From Elymus sibiricus (lineage: Eukaryota; Streptophyta; Magnoliopsida; Poales; Poaceae), in NCBI GenBank assembly GCA_039707655.1, contig CM077672.1:197384537-197448536 (forward strand): a stretch of 64,000 bases of DNA, given 5' to 3'. Shown one piece after another: positions 22,230-32,446 of this stretch (position 1 is the first letter of the stretch; every line of letters starts with the position of its first letter). Below the pieces are notes generated by a model. It saw only the letters and a program-made list of their open reading frames with translations, searched no databases and had not been told where the DNA came from. The translations under genes and the position numbers were made by a program.

Positions 22230-22961
22230 ATGGCACCGGTCCGTCGTCGTCGCTTAGCCACTCCGCCGTCATCTGAGGACAGCTCCAGCTGGGAGGCTAC
22301 ACCGCGGCGGCGGCGCAGTCCCTGGCGGCGAGTACTGCCCGTGGCGTCCCTGTTGGGTGTGCGCACAACACTCGCCACACGCTCCGCCGCCGCTGCCCGA
22401 CGACAGCTGTTGCCGGCCGCCGTGGCCGCCACACCACCAAAGCCCGCCAGGGCCATCGACCGCTCCGCCACCGCGGCCCGAAGGCGGGTGGTGGCCGTCG
22501 GGGCCGCCACCCCACCGTCGGCCGCCGTGGCCATCACCCACTCCACCATCGCGGCCCGAAGGCGGGAGGTGCCCGCCACCCCACCGTCGGCCGCCACGGC
22601 CGCCACCCCACCGTCGACCGCTGGGGTCATCACCCGCTCCGCCACCGCGGCCCGAAGGCGGGATGTGGAGGCCCGCACGAGTATCAGCCACCTTGCCGCG
22701 CGCTACATCGAGTTCCTGCGGGAGGAGGAGGAGCGCCTGGTCGAGCACGCCAAGCGTCTTACCGCCGCCGTGGCCGCAGGAGAAGCCGCCGCAGTGGCGC
22801 GGAATGCGGAGATATACGAGGAGTCCCGTCGCTTCGAGAGGGATCGTCTGGAGCGGCAGAGGGCGTTCGAGCTGGGCGTCGCTAAAGATGCAGCAGCGGC
22901 AGGCGCCGGATTCCGCTTCTCCAGCTCGTCGGTAGGCTCCTCGTCCTCGGCCACTTACTGA
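22230..22961 (+). CDS. Arg/Ala/Pro-rich protein with internal repeats and C-terminal helix, CACTA cargo
   Basis: The 243-residue frame starts at an ATG in good plant context (ACCAATGGC) behind a TATA box. Residues about 45-150 contain roughly four diverged repeats built around ATPPSAA and (R/S)SATAARRR, so this part is very basic. Residues about 155-225 are predicted to be a continuous charged helix (FLREEEERLVEHAKRL ... RRFERDRLERQRAFELG). The tail is Ser-rich. The opposite-strand ORF of the same length is a GC-driven shadow. No known domain is recognised. The basic repeats could bind nucleic acid, but that is only suggested by composition. Confidence 0.6.
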   Translation: MAPVRRRRLATPPSSEDSSSWEATPRRRRSPWRRVLPVASLLGVRTTLATRSAAAARRQLLPAAVAATPPKPARAIDRSATAARRRVVAVGAATPPSAAVAITHSTIAARRREVPATPPSAATAATPPSTAGVITRSATAARRRDVEARTSISHLAARYIEFLREEEERLVEHAKRLTAAVAAGEAAAVARNAEIYEESRRFERDRLERQRAFELGVAKDAAAAGAGFRFSSSSVGSSSSATY

Positions 22962-23953
22962 GCGCGCTCGGCAGAGGAGAGGCTGCTGGAAGTAGTACAA
23001 AGCCCCTCCGTAGTAGTAGTATTCAGGGGCTATTTTGTTCAGTTCATCTGACTATAGATATGGTTGAACTGTACTATGTACTTAAATTTAGCTAGTATAT
23101 ATAGTTAAACTAGCTATTTCAGTACGTGGTTGGCAACAATTGGGTAAAAGTTTGTTCGGTTCAGCTGTCAAGTTGAACTGTTTGTATAAAGAACGACTGC
23201 TTAATCTATGAATGAAATCTATGCTTACTGAATTTCATTTGCAAAAATTACAGTACTAGTGATTTTTAGCTGCAAAATTTGACAAATGGCAGTATTTTTT
23301 TTTCTGACGATCACAAATGGCAGTGTTACTAGGTTGACAAATGGCAATGTTACTAGATTGACAAATGGCAATGTTACTAGATTAACAAATGCCAATTTTT
23401 CCATTTTGACAAATGGCAAATATACCCAATATGACAGATGCAAATCTTACCACATTGTTTGTACGTCGTTGCACACGGGTCATCATGCAAAATCGTTTGC
23501 GATAAAGAGATGCACAAAACCTGCACGCCTCATTTTCCCTTGGCTTAGCTACGAAGGAACCCAGCTCTCGCTTTGCATACGGGTGTTCAGTCTGAAACGT
23601 TTGCGATGAAGAGATGCACAAAACCTGCGCGCCTCATTTTTCCCTTGGCTTAGCTGCGAAGGAACCCAGCTCCCGCTTTGCATACAAGTGTTTAGTCTGA
23701 AAACGTTTGTGATGAGTGTTTTATTCAAAGAAAGATGTTGATGCTTTTTTTTACTTTGGTAAGTCTGTACATTCAGAGAAAAAACGCTAAGTTGATCAAA
23801 ACCATAGATTTCATTCAGTGACACTCTGGTTTTACATTCATACGATCGGGATACAATATTAAACAAAAAAACTAATTGCAGCGGCGGCGTGCTGCGCCGG
23901 TGTTGTCGTCGTCCGGGACGCCGTTGTTCAAGCCTTCAAGCCATCCCAGAATG
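22962..23953. repeat. CACTA intergenic region with a 24-bp and a 107-bp direct repeat
   Basis: Units of 24 bp beginning TGACAAATGGCAATGTTACT stand at 23335 and 23359, with degenerate copies on each side (23311 and 23383). A segment of about 107 bp containing GAGATGCACAAAACCTG is duplicated at about 23497 and 23607. No ORF is supported. Most of the region is 3' flanking sequence of the two cargo genes that converge here. Confidence 0.7.
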
Positions 23954-24445
23954 TTATGGACTTCCAAATCCAAGAGCCATTCGTCGCGCGATCGACGGGC
24001 GGGGCGCGGGGGGACGTCGACTCACGGCGCTGCGAGGTAGCGGTCGACGGCGGCATCCCATGACACTGAGGGGGGGCGCGGCGGGTGCAGGAAAGCGCAC
24101 GGGGACTTGCGCCACGATGGGTGCTGGGGAGCGCACGAGCACAGGCGGGGGCGCTGGCGCTGGTACGTACACAAGCTCGCGTGGGTCCGCGGGGACCTTG
24201 CTGATGCCCGCGGCTTCCAGCTCTGCGATGGTGCTCGGCGACCAGCCCGTCAATGCCACGGGGATGGTTGCTGGTGCGGGCGCGGGGATGGGAGCTGGGA
24301 CGAGCGCGGGGGCAGCATCCGCCGTGGCCAGCTCATTCAGGGCCATGTCCCTGAGGTCCCATTCCTCCTTATTTTCTATCTCCTCCGGCTCGGAGTCGAC
24401 TTCACCAAACCGGAAGACTAGTGGCAGATGATCCTTGTGCGCCAT
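23954..24445 (-). CDS. Acidic then Pro/Ala-rich hypothetical protein, CACTA cargo
   Basis: 163 residues from the ATG at 24445. The first 45 residues are acidic and helical (FRFGEVDSEPEEIENKEEWD), followed by a long Pro/Ala/Val-rich region (about 45-130) and a basic tail. A TTTAATAGG element about 80 bp upstream on the minus strand could serve as a TATA box, at a spacing like that of the other cargo genes. It converges with the 22230 gene. No family is recognised. The acidic tryptophan-containing N terminus recurs in proteins I associate with wheat CACTA elements, but I cannot name it. The plus-strand ORF here (23889-24431) is a shadow. Confidence 0.5.
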   Translation of the reverse strand: MAHKDHLPLVFRFGEVDSEPEEIENKEEWDLRDMALNELATADAAPALVPAPIPAPAPATIPVALTGWSPSTIAELEAAGISKVPADPRELVYVPAPAPPPVLVRSPAPIVAQVPVRFPAPAAPPLSVMGCRRRPLPRSAVSRRPPAPRPSIARRMALGFGSP

Positions 24446-24896
24446 GGAGTAGGTGGAGCTCTGGAAGATAGGATTCGGGCGAGAGGGGAATGGGAGGCGA
24501 AGAGATATCAGTAAGGCCGCCTATTAAACAGCGGCTCGGGCGCCATTAATGGAGAAGTTGAGAGCGAGGCGGGCAGCGATGGAGGTCAAAGGGCTCGCTT
24601 CCCGGTGTGCCTGCGCAACGTACTGCTCGCACGCCTCCCGGTGAGCCTGCGTAGCGGAGGACTGGTCGCACGCCTCCCGGTCAGCCTACACCGCGGACTT
24701 CACTCGCACGCCTCCCGTCTACTCAAACAGCTGCCCGGACGGTACCTCCTTGCCATTAAAAAAGTGGGACGCGTGGCGGCATGTAAATGGTCAGTAGAAC
24801 GCCCACGATTGAAGTAATACTGTACAACCATTTGTGATGATAACGTGACAGCTATTTGTTGGTTGTTAATTTGTGCGCCTTCTCTCATATTGGACA
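24446..24896. other. CACTA intergenic region with a short GC-rich duplication
   Basis: At 24590-24720 a unit of about 37 bp containing TCGCACGCCTCCCGGT is repeated twice with a third partial copy. No gene is supported. Confidence 0.45.
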
Positions 24897-26640
24897 ATTT
24901 TTTTACCACAGCATGTTGGTGCCATTCCATGACACCATGCCAAGTCTCATGAATTTCAGACGAGTTTTGGATTTACTAGAATTTCAAAACCAAGCTCTCA
25001 AGTTTGCGGTGCATGTGCATGTAGTTCAAATTTGAATTATGCACATAAAATGCCTAGAAAACTCAGTTAAAGTATAAAAATGTCCAAACGAACCACGAAT
25101 AATTCCAAAATTTGACATGACACTCCTATTGGTCTATGTTACCTCTAGAAAAAAAATCAAGGCAAGAAGAGGCAACGAATGTCGTTTCGTCCACAAAGGT
25201 GACATGTTCCCTACCGGAACCATGAGTCTTGTGAAAAGCTCTGGTTTGTGAGAAGCTTATACCAAAACCTGCCCCAAATAGGACAAAAAATTTACCACAG
25301 CATGTTGGTGCCATTCCATGATAGCATGCCAAGTTTCATGAATTTCGGACGAGTTTTGGATTTACTAGAATTTCAAAACCAAGTATCTCAGCGTTTGCAG
25401 CCGAGCCACGATGCCGAGGTATTTGATATTCATTCCCATTTGTTGCATGGGACCTAAGCATGCACCCAAGGACACACATATGATTTTTTAACCCATTTTG
25501 GTGCACCGGAGCATGTGCATGTAGTTCAAATTTGAATTATGCACATAAAATGCCTAGAAAACCCAGTTAATGTATAAAAATGTCCAAACGAACCCCGAAT
25601 AATTCCAAATTTTAACATGACACTCATGTTGGTCTATGTTGCCTCTAGAAAAAAATGAAGGCAAGAAGAGGCAACGAATGTCGTTTCGTCCACGAAGGTG
25701 ACACGTTCCCCACCGGAACCATGAGGCTCCTTGTGAGAAGCTCTGGTTTGTGAGAAGCTCATACCAAAACCTGCCCCAAATGGGACAATTTTTTTACCAC
25801 AACATGTTGGTGCCATTCCGTGATAGCATGCCAAGTTTCATGAATTTCTGACGAGTTTTGGATTCACTAGAATTTCAAAACCAAGTATCTCAACGTTTGC
25901 GGTGGAGCCACGATGCCGAGGTGTCTGAAATTCATTCCCATTTCTTGCATGGGACCTAAGCATGCACCCAAGGACACATATATGATTTTTCAACCCATTT
26001 TGGTGCACCGGAGCATGTGCCTGTAGTTCAAATTTGAATTATGCACATAAAATGCCTAAAATACTCAGTTAATGTATAAAAATGTCCAAACGAACCCCGA
26101 ATAATTGCAAAATTTAACACGACACTCCTATTGGTCTATGTTACCTCTAGAAAAAAATCAAGGCAAGAAGAGGCTACGAATGTCGTTTCGTCCACAAAAG
26201 TGACACGTTCCCTACCGGAACCATGAGGCTTCTTGTGAGAAGCTCTAGTTTGTGAGAAGCTGATACCAAAACCTGCCCCAAATGGGACAAATTTTTTACC
26301 ACAGCATGTTGGTGCCATTCCATGATAGCATGCTAAGTTTCATGAATTTCAGACGATTTTTGGATTTACTAGAATTTCAAAACCAAGTATATCAGTGTTT
26401 GCGGCCAAGCCACAATGCCGAGGTGTTTGAAATTCATTCCCATTTCTTGCATGGGACCTAAGCATGCACCCAAGGACACACATATGATTTTTCAACCCAT
26501 TTTGGTGCACCGGAGCATGTGCATGTAGTTCAAATTTGAATTATGCATATAAAATGCCTAGAAAACTCAGTTAATGTATAAAAATGTCCAAACAAACCAC
26601 GAATAATTCCAAATTTTAACACGACACTCGTATAGTTTTA
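24897..26640. repeat. Tandem array of ~502-bp units inside the CACTA element
   Basis: The anchor CATGTTGGTGCCATTC occurs at 24912, 25301, 25803 and 26305, giving spacings of 389, 502 and 502. The first unit lacks about 110 bp around the GCCGAGGT(A/G)TTTGA...CCCAAGGACA part that later units have. Units are clearly similar along their whole length and share AAATGTCCAAAC(G/A)AACC and TCGTTTCGTCCAC. This is a small internal satellite. The repeated ORF beginning GTCACCTTCG on the minus strand is too short to be a gene. Confidence 0.88.
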
Positions 26641-26850
26641 TGTTCACTGCAGACAAATGTTCTAACAATTCAAACACCGTCCTTTGCCACTGTGACCCCA
26701 TTCCGTATTTCAAATCAAGACGAAAAATCAAGTACATCACACACAATTTATTATCACCAACCGTGTGAGATGCAGTACAAAATATCTTGGTGCACCGTCA
26801 TATATGGCTTATGCGAGAAGGTTCGTCGGCTATAGTCCACAGCCGGTGCG
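26641..26850. other. CACTA sequence upstream of the solo LTR
   Basis: AT-rich, with a TATA-like CATATATGG at about 26799. It probably held the original promoter of the gene at 28241, from which the solo LTR now separates it. Confidence 0.4.
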
Positions 26851-28179
26851 TGATACGTCTCCAACGGATCTATAATTTATGAAGTATTCATGCCATGTTT
26901 ATTATAGTTTTGTATGATTTTGGTGCACTTTTATATGGCTTTGATATGATTTTTATGGACTAACATATTGACCTAGTGCCTAGTGTCAGTTGCTGTTTTC
27001 TGCTTGTTTTTGGTTTTCCAGAAAATCCATATCAAATGAAGTCCAAATGCAGCGAAACTTTTTGACGATTTTTTCTGGGAGGAAACAGACCCAGGAAGTT
27101 TCGGGGGAGCAGCAGAAGACCCACAGGGGCCCCACAAGCCACCAGGGCGCACCACCCCCCCAGGCACGCCCTGGTACCTCGTGGGCCCCCTGTGGCCCTT
27201 CTTCGCGTGATTCCAAGGCTGAAAAATCCTATATATTCAGAAACCCCTGAAAAGTTAACCTAGATGAGTTTTTCGCCGCCGCAAGCCTCTGTTCCGAAGC
27301 GATCTCATCTGGAGCTCCGTTCCGGCACCCCGCCGGAGGGGGGAATCATCACCGAAGGCCATCTTCATCATCCCGGCGGTCTCCATGACGAGGAGGGAGT
27401 AGTTCACCCTCGGGGCTGAGGGTATGTACTAGTAGCTATGTGTTTGATCTCTCTCTCTCTCGTGTTCTTGATTTGGCACGATCTTGATGTACCGCGAGCT
27501 TTGTTAATATAGTTGGATCATATGGTGTTTCTCCCTCTCTATCTTTGTTGTGATGAATCGAATCTTTTCCCTTTGAGGTTTCACTATTATCGGATTGAAT
27601 ACTTTTATGGATTTGAGAAAAGATAGAAATTGTTGATCGCGAGGGAGAAACACCATTATCTCATAGGTGGTTTCGTACCCTACAACAATTTCTATCCTAT
27701 GTTCTCCGCGAATAGGAACTTTGGAGTGATTCTTTATCGCACGTTGAGGGACTGTTATATGATCCAATTATGTTAGCATTGTTGAGAGATTGCACTAGTG
27801 AAAGTATGAACCCTAGGCCTTGTTTTCAAGCATTGCAATACCGTTTGTGCTCTGTTTTATCACTTGTTACCTTGCTGTTTTTTATTTTTCAGATTACAAA
27901 AAGCTATATCTACTATCAATACTACACTTGTATCACCATCTCTTCGCCGAACTAGTGCACCTATACAATTTACCATTGTATTGGCTGTGTTGGGGACATA
28001 AGAGATTTCTTGTATTTGATTGCAGGGTTGTTTGAGAGAGACCATCTTCATCCTACGCCTCCCACGGATTGATAAACCTTAGGTCATCCACTTGAGGGAA
28101 ATTTGCTACTGTCCTACAAAACTCTGCGCTTGGAGGCCCAACACGAGTCTACAAGAATAAAGTTGCGTAGTAGACATCA
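26851..28179 (+). mobile_element. Athila-type solo LTR inside the CACTA element
   Basis: It starts TGATACGTCTCCAACGG and ends GTAGTAGACATCA (1329 bp). No primer site or internal region follows, so it is a solo LTR left by recombination between two LTRs. The flanks are GTGCG at the left and GCGCG at the right, a 5-bp target duplication with one change. The ending is characteristic of Athila-type LTRs of the Sabrina/WHAM kind. It lies 61 bp before the ATG of the next cargo gene. Confidence 0.83.
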
Positions 28180-28240
28180 GCGCGTCAAGTAAACTAGCCC
28201 CCCAAATATCATATCACTGTTCAATCGCCGCCGGTCAAGG

Positions 28241-28858
28241 ATGGGGACGTGGACCCGCGTCGTGAGGGCAACTTCGGCGGCCCACTCCGGCGAGAGCGCG
28301 GCCGCAGCCTCCATGAGCGCGCTCACAACCTGCTTGAGCGCGGCCGCAATCTGCGACCGAGCGGCTGCGGCAGCCGACACGGCCGCTACTGCAGCTGAGA
28401 TGGCGGCAGCAACATCTACGACGGGGATAGCAAATGGCGAGAGCGGGACAGCAGCTGTCCGTTCCGTGGTGGCCGCCTTAGCCCTGATGGAGGCCGCCCG
28501 CGCCCATGTCGAGGCCGCCCGCGCCCAGCTCCTGGCGGTCACCGCACAAATCACACGAAGCTTCTTCGACAACGGTCGGCAACCCACGGCCAAAGAGTTG
28601 GCAATCGCCGAGAGCGTTCGAGCAGCCGTCCGCTCGTTCACGGCATACATTGCCGTGATGGAGCCCGTCCAAGCCCAGACCGCGGCCGCCCACCCGCAGC
28701 TCGTGGTGGCCTTTTCCGAAGAGATGGCAGACGCGGATGGCGAGATGCTTGCCGAGTATGGTGCGATGGATGCCATGGAGCCCCTTCCCCGGGAGATCGT
28801 CGGGCGCGAGCTGGACATGGAGGAGGCGGCGGAGATTGACGAGCGCCAGGCGGAGTAG
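28241..28858 (+). CDS. Ala-rich helical hypothetical protein, CACTA cargo
   Basis: 205 residues from a true ATG. Alanine is dominant and the sequence is nearly free of proline in its first two thirds, so long helices are expected (for example AALALMEAARAHVEAARAQL). The C-terminal third is acidic (EEMADADGEMLAEYGAMDAM ... EEAAEIDERQAE). No known domain, signal peptide or membrane segment is seen. The LTR insertion just upstream likely disconnects it from its promoter. The minus-strand ORF over the same bases is a composition shadow. Confidence 0.5.
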   Translation: MGTWTRVVRATSAAHSGESAAAASMSALTTCLSAAAICDRAAAAADTAATAAEMAAATSTTGIANGESGTAAVRSVVAALALMEAARAHVEAARAQLLAVTAQITRSFFDNGRQPTAKELAIAESVRAAVRSFTAYIAVMEPVQAQTAAAHPQLVVAFSEEMADADGEMLAEYGAMDAMEPLPREIVGRELDMEEAAEIDERQAE

Positions 28859-29392
28859 TAGTCTTTGTTTAGAGCATTGGTCTTTTGTTAGAGTAATGTT
28901 TAGGTCAGCAAGCTCTGTATAATTGTTGAACTTGCTTGATTAAGAAGTGTGGGTGTGCTGTAGGCTCTTTTGTGTACCCAAATTATGCAATGACGTGGAT
29001 GACCACTGTAACCAGGGAAATTTGAACCAAAATTTGCACGTTCAAACTCATCACACACGGGGTAAACCATATGAATCGTTTGTGATGTTCATATATTGTA
29101 CACAGTGCTGAATAAGGGACCGTGTCTGATGACACTTCGCGCGCCAGTTTTTCGATGCACGGAGCGAAAAATTTCGTCATCCGCGGAAATATCTACCTCC
29201 CATGGCCCCCTCCTCCTTAACAAAAACCACATTTCCCCTGTTTCCGCCTTCCATTCCAAGTTCAAACCTTCACTCTGCTTGCTTGCAGCGCTGCCGCCTC
29301 ACCGGCGACGCGCCTTCCTGCTGCTCAGCCTCATCGATCTAGTCAGGTAATCCACACCCGACCCCCATCCTCCACCTCCTTCTACATCCCAC
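28859..29392. other. CACTA intergenic region
   Basis: It contains one internal copy of the subterminal word ATGAATCGTTTGTGATG at about 29071 and a CT-rich leader-like stretch at 29210-29340 ending in GTCAGGTAAT, which could be a splice donor. No ORF is supported. Confidence 0.4.
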
Positions 29393-29466
29393 TTGCCCCG
29401 ACCGCCGGCGCGACACCTTCCACCCAAATCACCGACCCATCCTCCAAATAAGCGCCGCCCTAAGCC

Positions 29467-29887
29467 ATGGTGCACGCAGTATAGCCAGGAGCTCAAGGAG
29501 CATCTGGCAGCGGAGAAGCAAATCGCGGCCGCACACGCGGATGAGGTCGCGATGGCTGCCATGCGTGCCGACCCCCAGATCTTGGAGGAGCACCTCGCCG
29601 TCGAGGCCACCGTCGACGCCTCGCGCGCGGACGCCGCCACGCGGTTGGCTGCTTTAAACGACAGTTCATGGCGTTTTCTCAAGGCCACCGTCGGTGCCTT
29701 CGACGAAGACTACGAGGTGTTTTCTCAGCGTGCCCCCGCTTACCTCAACTCCAGAGCCAGCAGGTTGGTGCCCGGAGCGGCTCAGGTGACTCACCAGTAC
29801 GAGGAGGGCACCCACGATGTGGAGGCCTCGCCCTCTTCCAAGTCTAAGGAGCCCATTGTCATTGATATCTCCGACGATGAGGAGTAG
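29467..29887 (+). pseudogene. Helical protein with SUMO-interaction-like C terminus, frame broken at its start
   Basis: A good frame reads from about 29473 (TQYSQELKEHLAAEKQIAAA) to the stop at 29885-29887, about 137 residues. The only plausible ATG before it (29467, context AGCCATGG) is out of frame by one base and hits a stop after five codons. The next in-frame ATG is 29552. So either one base was lost just after the start, or translation begins at 29552. The body is helical and charged. The last residues, EPIVIDISDDEE, have the hydrophobic core plus acidic run of a SUMO-interaction motif. No domain name can be given. Confidence 0.5.
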
Positions 29888-30649
29888 CTTGTCTTTTTAG
29901 CTCACTACAAGGACCTATGTTCAGCTAGCTAGCTACGCCGGTTAAGCATGTTTGGTTTACCTTTTGCATGTGCTGCTCCTGCCATTCCTTTACAAATTCT
30001 AGTGAATTGTCCTATGTACTCTTACTATGCAATCTTATCCTCTAGTATATATGTTCTATATATTGTGCAATGTGGTGCTGAGTTAACTGTTTGGTTATGT
30101 TTTTGTCATGTTCAGTTAACTGTTTAGTTCAATTCTACAAGGTGAAGCTCAATTCTTGTGGGTACAATTTTGTATTCTCTGGCATGTGAGAAATAATCGA
30201 ATTTGGCTGTACAAAATACATGAGATACAAATACAATTGCTATATTTCCAAGTTGTTAAGCATAGTAGGTTTAGTTAACTGTCTGATCTTGTAGTATGTT
30301 CTCTTGTGCAATGTGGTGCTCAGTAAACTGTTTGGTTTATTTGTTGCGGTGCTTAGTTAATTGTTTGGTTCAATTCTGCAATGCGATGTTCAATTGTCGT
30401 GGGTACAATTTTGTATTCTTATGCACGTGAGAAATAAATCGAATTCGGCTATACCAAATACATGAGAAACATATACAATTGCTATATTTCCTGGTTCTTA
30501 AGCATGCTTGGTTTGGATAAATGGCTTTTCCATGTGGCTCGAATTAATCTGCTGAATCTGCAATGTGTTTATTTTTCATCAACATATTTTACTGATAGTA
30601 TGCCTACCCTCACTTAGCCTGATCAATAACTACCTTATATGTGTTGCAG
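29888..30649. other. CACTA intergenic or 5' intron sequence before the B3 gene
   Basis: AT-rich, with a diverged duplication: AACTGTTTGGTT and TGCTCAGT(T/A)AA words around 30085-30140 recur around 30310-30375, each followed by GGGTACAATTTTGTATTCT (30160 and 30399). It may be an intron of the B3 gene transcript or simple spacer. Confidence 0.45.
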
Positions 30650-30656
30650 GGAAACA

Positions 30657-31563
30657 ATGGGCGGCACTGAGGTTTACCATCGAGGTTCGCACATGGATGG
30701 TCCTTTGTCTAATAGCACATTATTATGCAATTGCAGCAACCATTCTAGTATTTAGGTTTTTAACAATTTGGTCTTGCACATGTAGGTCCTACTGTCAGAG
30801 GTTTTGACCCACTGTTCGACCCATTTTGCATATGGGGAAATGAGATGTCCATGAATATCAGTCAAGTCAAGAAACTCAGAAAGATTGTGAGGATAAACAA
30901 ACTAGCGATGAAAAATAGCAAGATCTTTGTCTACACAATGAAGAAGACATCAGTGAACTACAGGATGGTACTAACTCTTATACTCCCTCCGGTCCTTTTT
31001 AGTCTGCATATAAGTTTTGTCCGAAGTTAAAGTATCTCTACTTTGACCAAAGTTATAGAAAAAAGCATCAACATTCAAACTGCAAAATCATTATTTTTAG
31101 ATGCATTATGAAATACAATTTTATAGTTTACATATTTGGTATCGTGGATGTTGATATTTTTTAAAATAAATTTGGTGAAATTTTACAAAGTTTGACTTGA
31201 TACAAATCTAATGTGCGGAGTAAAAAGGACCGGAGGGAGTACCTTGTTTTTTTATTCCTTTGCGCCATTTCAAAATTCAGAGAAGATATTTATGCATATC
31301 TTTGTTTTCAGGCCTTTCCAAAGCAGTTCACAGATGATTACCTCTCAAACCACCTATATAGTCAAGAGGCGAGGAAGGTGTTCATACAACACCCACAGTA
31401 CAATATTGAAGTCTTCCTCAAGAGGACGAAGGATGGGCGGTCAATCATCCACAGGCACTGGCCTAAAGTTGCAAGGACATTCAACATCATTGAAGGCTCA
31501 ATATTCGCCTTCCGCTTCAACAGTTTTCCAGATGAGATTCATCTGGCTATCTACCGTCTATGA
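30657..31563 (+). CDS. B3-domain protein, three exons, CACTA cargo
   Basis: B3 domains are plant-specific DNA-binding folds (ARF, RAV, REM and related). The model joins 30657-30684, 30786-30967 and 31312-31563. All introns are GT-AG, the frame is open throughout and it yields 153 residues. An acceptor (GTTGCAG at 30643-30649) lies just before the start exon, so a 5' UTR exon may exist upstream. Residues about 45-152 match a B3 domain: SKIFVYTMKKTSVNYRM, then FPKQF at the start of exon 3, and the W...F...EGSIFAFRF core with a final IHLAIYRL strand. The second intron (30968-31311) contains a complete Stowaway MITE. The protein is small, with a single B3 domain like REM-type fragments. DNA target unknown. 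Confidence 0.8.
30983..31239. mobile_element. Stowaway-type MITE in intron 2 of the B3 gene
   Basis: 257 bp with termini CTCCCTCCGGTCCTTTTTA and its complement, flanked by the target duplication TA (30981-30982 and 31240-31241). These ends are diagnostic of Tc1/mariner-derived Stowaway MITEs of grasses. Confidence 0.95.
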
Positions 31564-31815
31564 TGCTAATTTCCAAAGGTTTTAGATGTTGCATGTGAAA
31601 CTTGGTGCTATTGTGTAATGGGGTAGCTAGCTATATGCCTATATGGTGTGAGCGAGTGCTGAAGCTATATAATGTTGTACTCTGATGTATTTCAATTATG
31701 AAATCCTGGTTCCGTAATACGAAAATGAAATATATTGTGTGTTTATCATGAAATGTAAATTTGATTACTAAATGGATTAATAATAATAGGCCAATTAGCC
31801 TGCTTATTGGGTTTT
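31564..31815. other. 3' flank of the B3 gene
   Basis: AT-rich with AATGAAAT/AATAATAATA words suitable for polyadenylation. No ORF. Confidence 0.4.
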
Positions 31816-32443
31816 TCTAGTGCAAACGGTTATTGAGACAACACCGTGGGCGATGATCTCAGACAACCCACACAGTTTATAGGAAGTAAACGTGTTGGAT
31901 CAATGAACAATCACACACGACTTCCTCTGGACAACTGTTTGCGTTAGGCCACCTTACACAAACGTTTTCCACATAAAAAGTGTGTGTGATGGACAGCCTA
32001 TGCCACACAGTTTCTTCTAGACACCGTGCGTGATTCATTCAATAACACAAACGATAAAATTATTACTATTGTCTGCAATGGCAACACTATGTCAAACGAT
32101 GTGATGCGGAAAACTGTGTGCTTTGTATATACGAACGAAAAAGTTTCTTTGGGATTCACTGTGTGGGATGTATATACGAACGGAAATGTTTATCTTGGAT
32201 TCACTATGTGGGATGTACATACGAACGGAAACGATTGGGCCATTATAATTGTCTGCGATGGCTCACCCGATCGCACACGAGCTATTTTTGCCCCGGGTGT
32301 GTGACCAGAGGCCCTATCGCAGATGGTTTCTGGGTCGTGTGGAAAGGACCCCCCCTATCGCACACACATGCAAGGCGACGGTTTAAAACTATGTCGCTGA
32401 AAGGGGGTAAAAACCGTTTGTATAGCAGCTCGTTGTACTAGTG
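31816..32443. repeat. Right subterminal repeats of the CACTA element
   Basis: Motifs such as CAAACGGTT, GTGTGTGATGG, CACACAGTTT and GTCTGCGATGG recur in both orientations. Three units of about 45 bp contain TA(T/C)ATACGAACG at 32125, 32171 and 32216. The density matches subterminal binding regions of CACTA elements. Confidence 0.75.
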
Positions 32444-32446
32444 CAT

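Larger units (their letters stand above)
19950..32443 (+). mobile_element. Non-autonomous CACTA (En/Spm) transposon with gene cargo
   Basis: The left end is CACTACTGCAGG and the right end is the complement of CACTAGTACAAC. The target duplication is CAT at 19947-19949 and 32444-32446. Beyond CACTA the two termini are only weakly similar. Subterminal repeats containing TTTGCGAT/TTTGTGAT and AAACGGTTT-like words lie at both ends, as usual for CACTA. No TNPA or TNPD transposase is found in 12.5 kb. Instead there are gene-like units on both strands (listed below), a 500-bp satellite-like array, a solo LTR and a Stowaway MITE. It sits in the copia internal region, in the putative 5' UTR intron of the copia ORF2. 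Confidence 0.88.

Noticed and set aside
22269..23000. 243-codon minus-strand ORF opposite the Arg/Ala-rich gene
   Set aside because: Same length by chance of GC-rich codons; the plus strand has the TATA box, CT-rich leader and good ATG context.
24897..26640. CRISPR-like array
   Set aside because: Units of 500 bp are similar throughout with no spacer/repeat alternation; eukaryotic tandem repeat.
28177..28818. 213-codon minus-strand ORF opposite the Ala-rich gene
   Set aside because: Shadow of alanine codons read in reverse; Ser/Ala low complexity with an end inside the solo LTR boundary.
29393..29466. Start of the SUMO-motif ORF at 29393
   Set aside because: The codon there is TTG, not ATG, and the encoded residues are Pro/Arg leader-like sequence.
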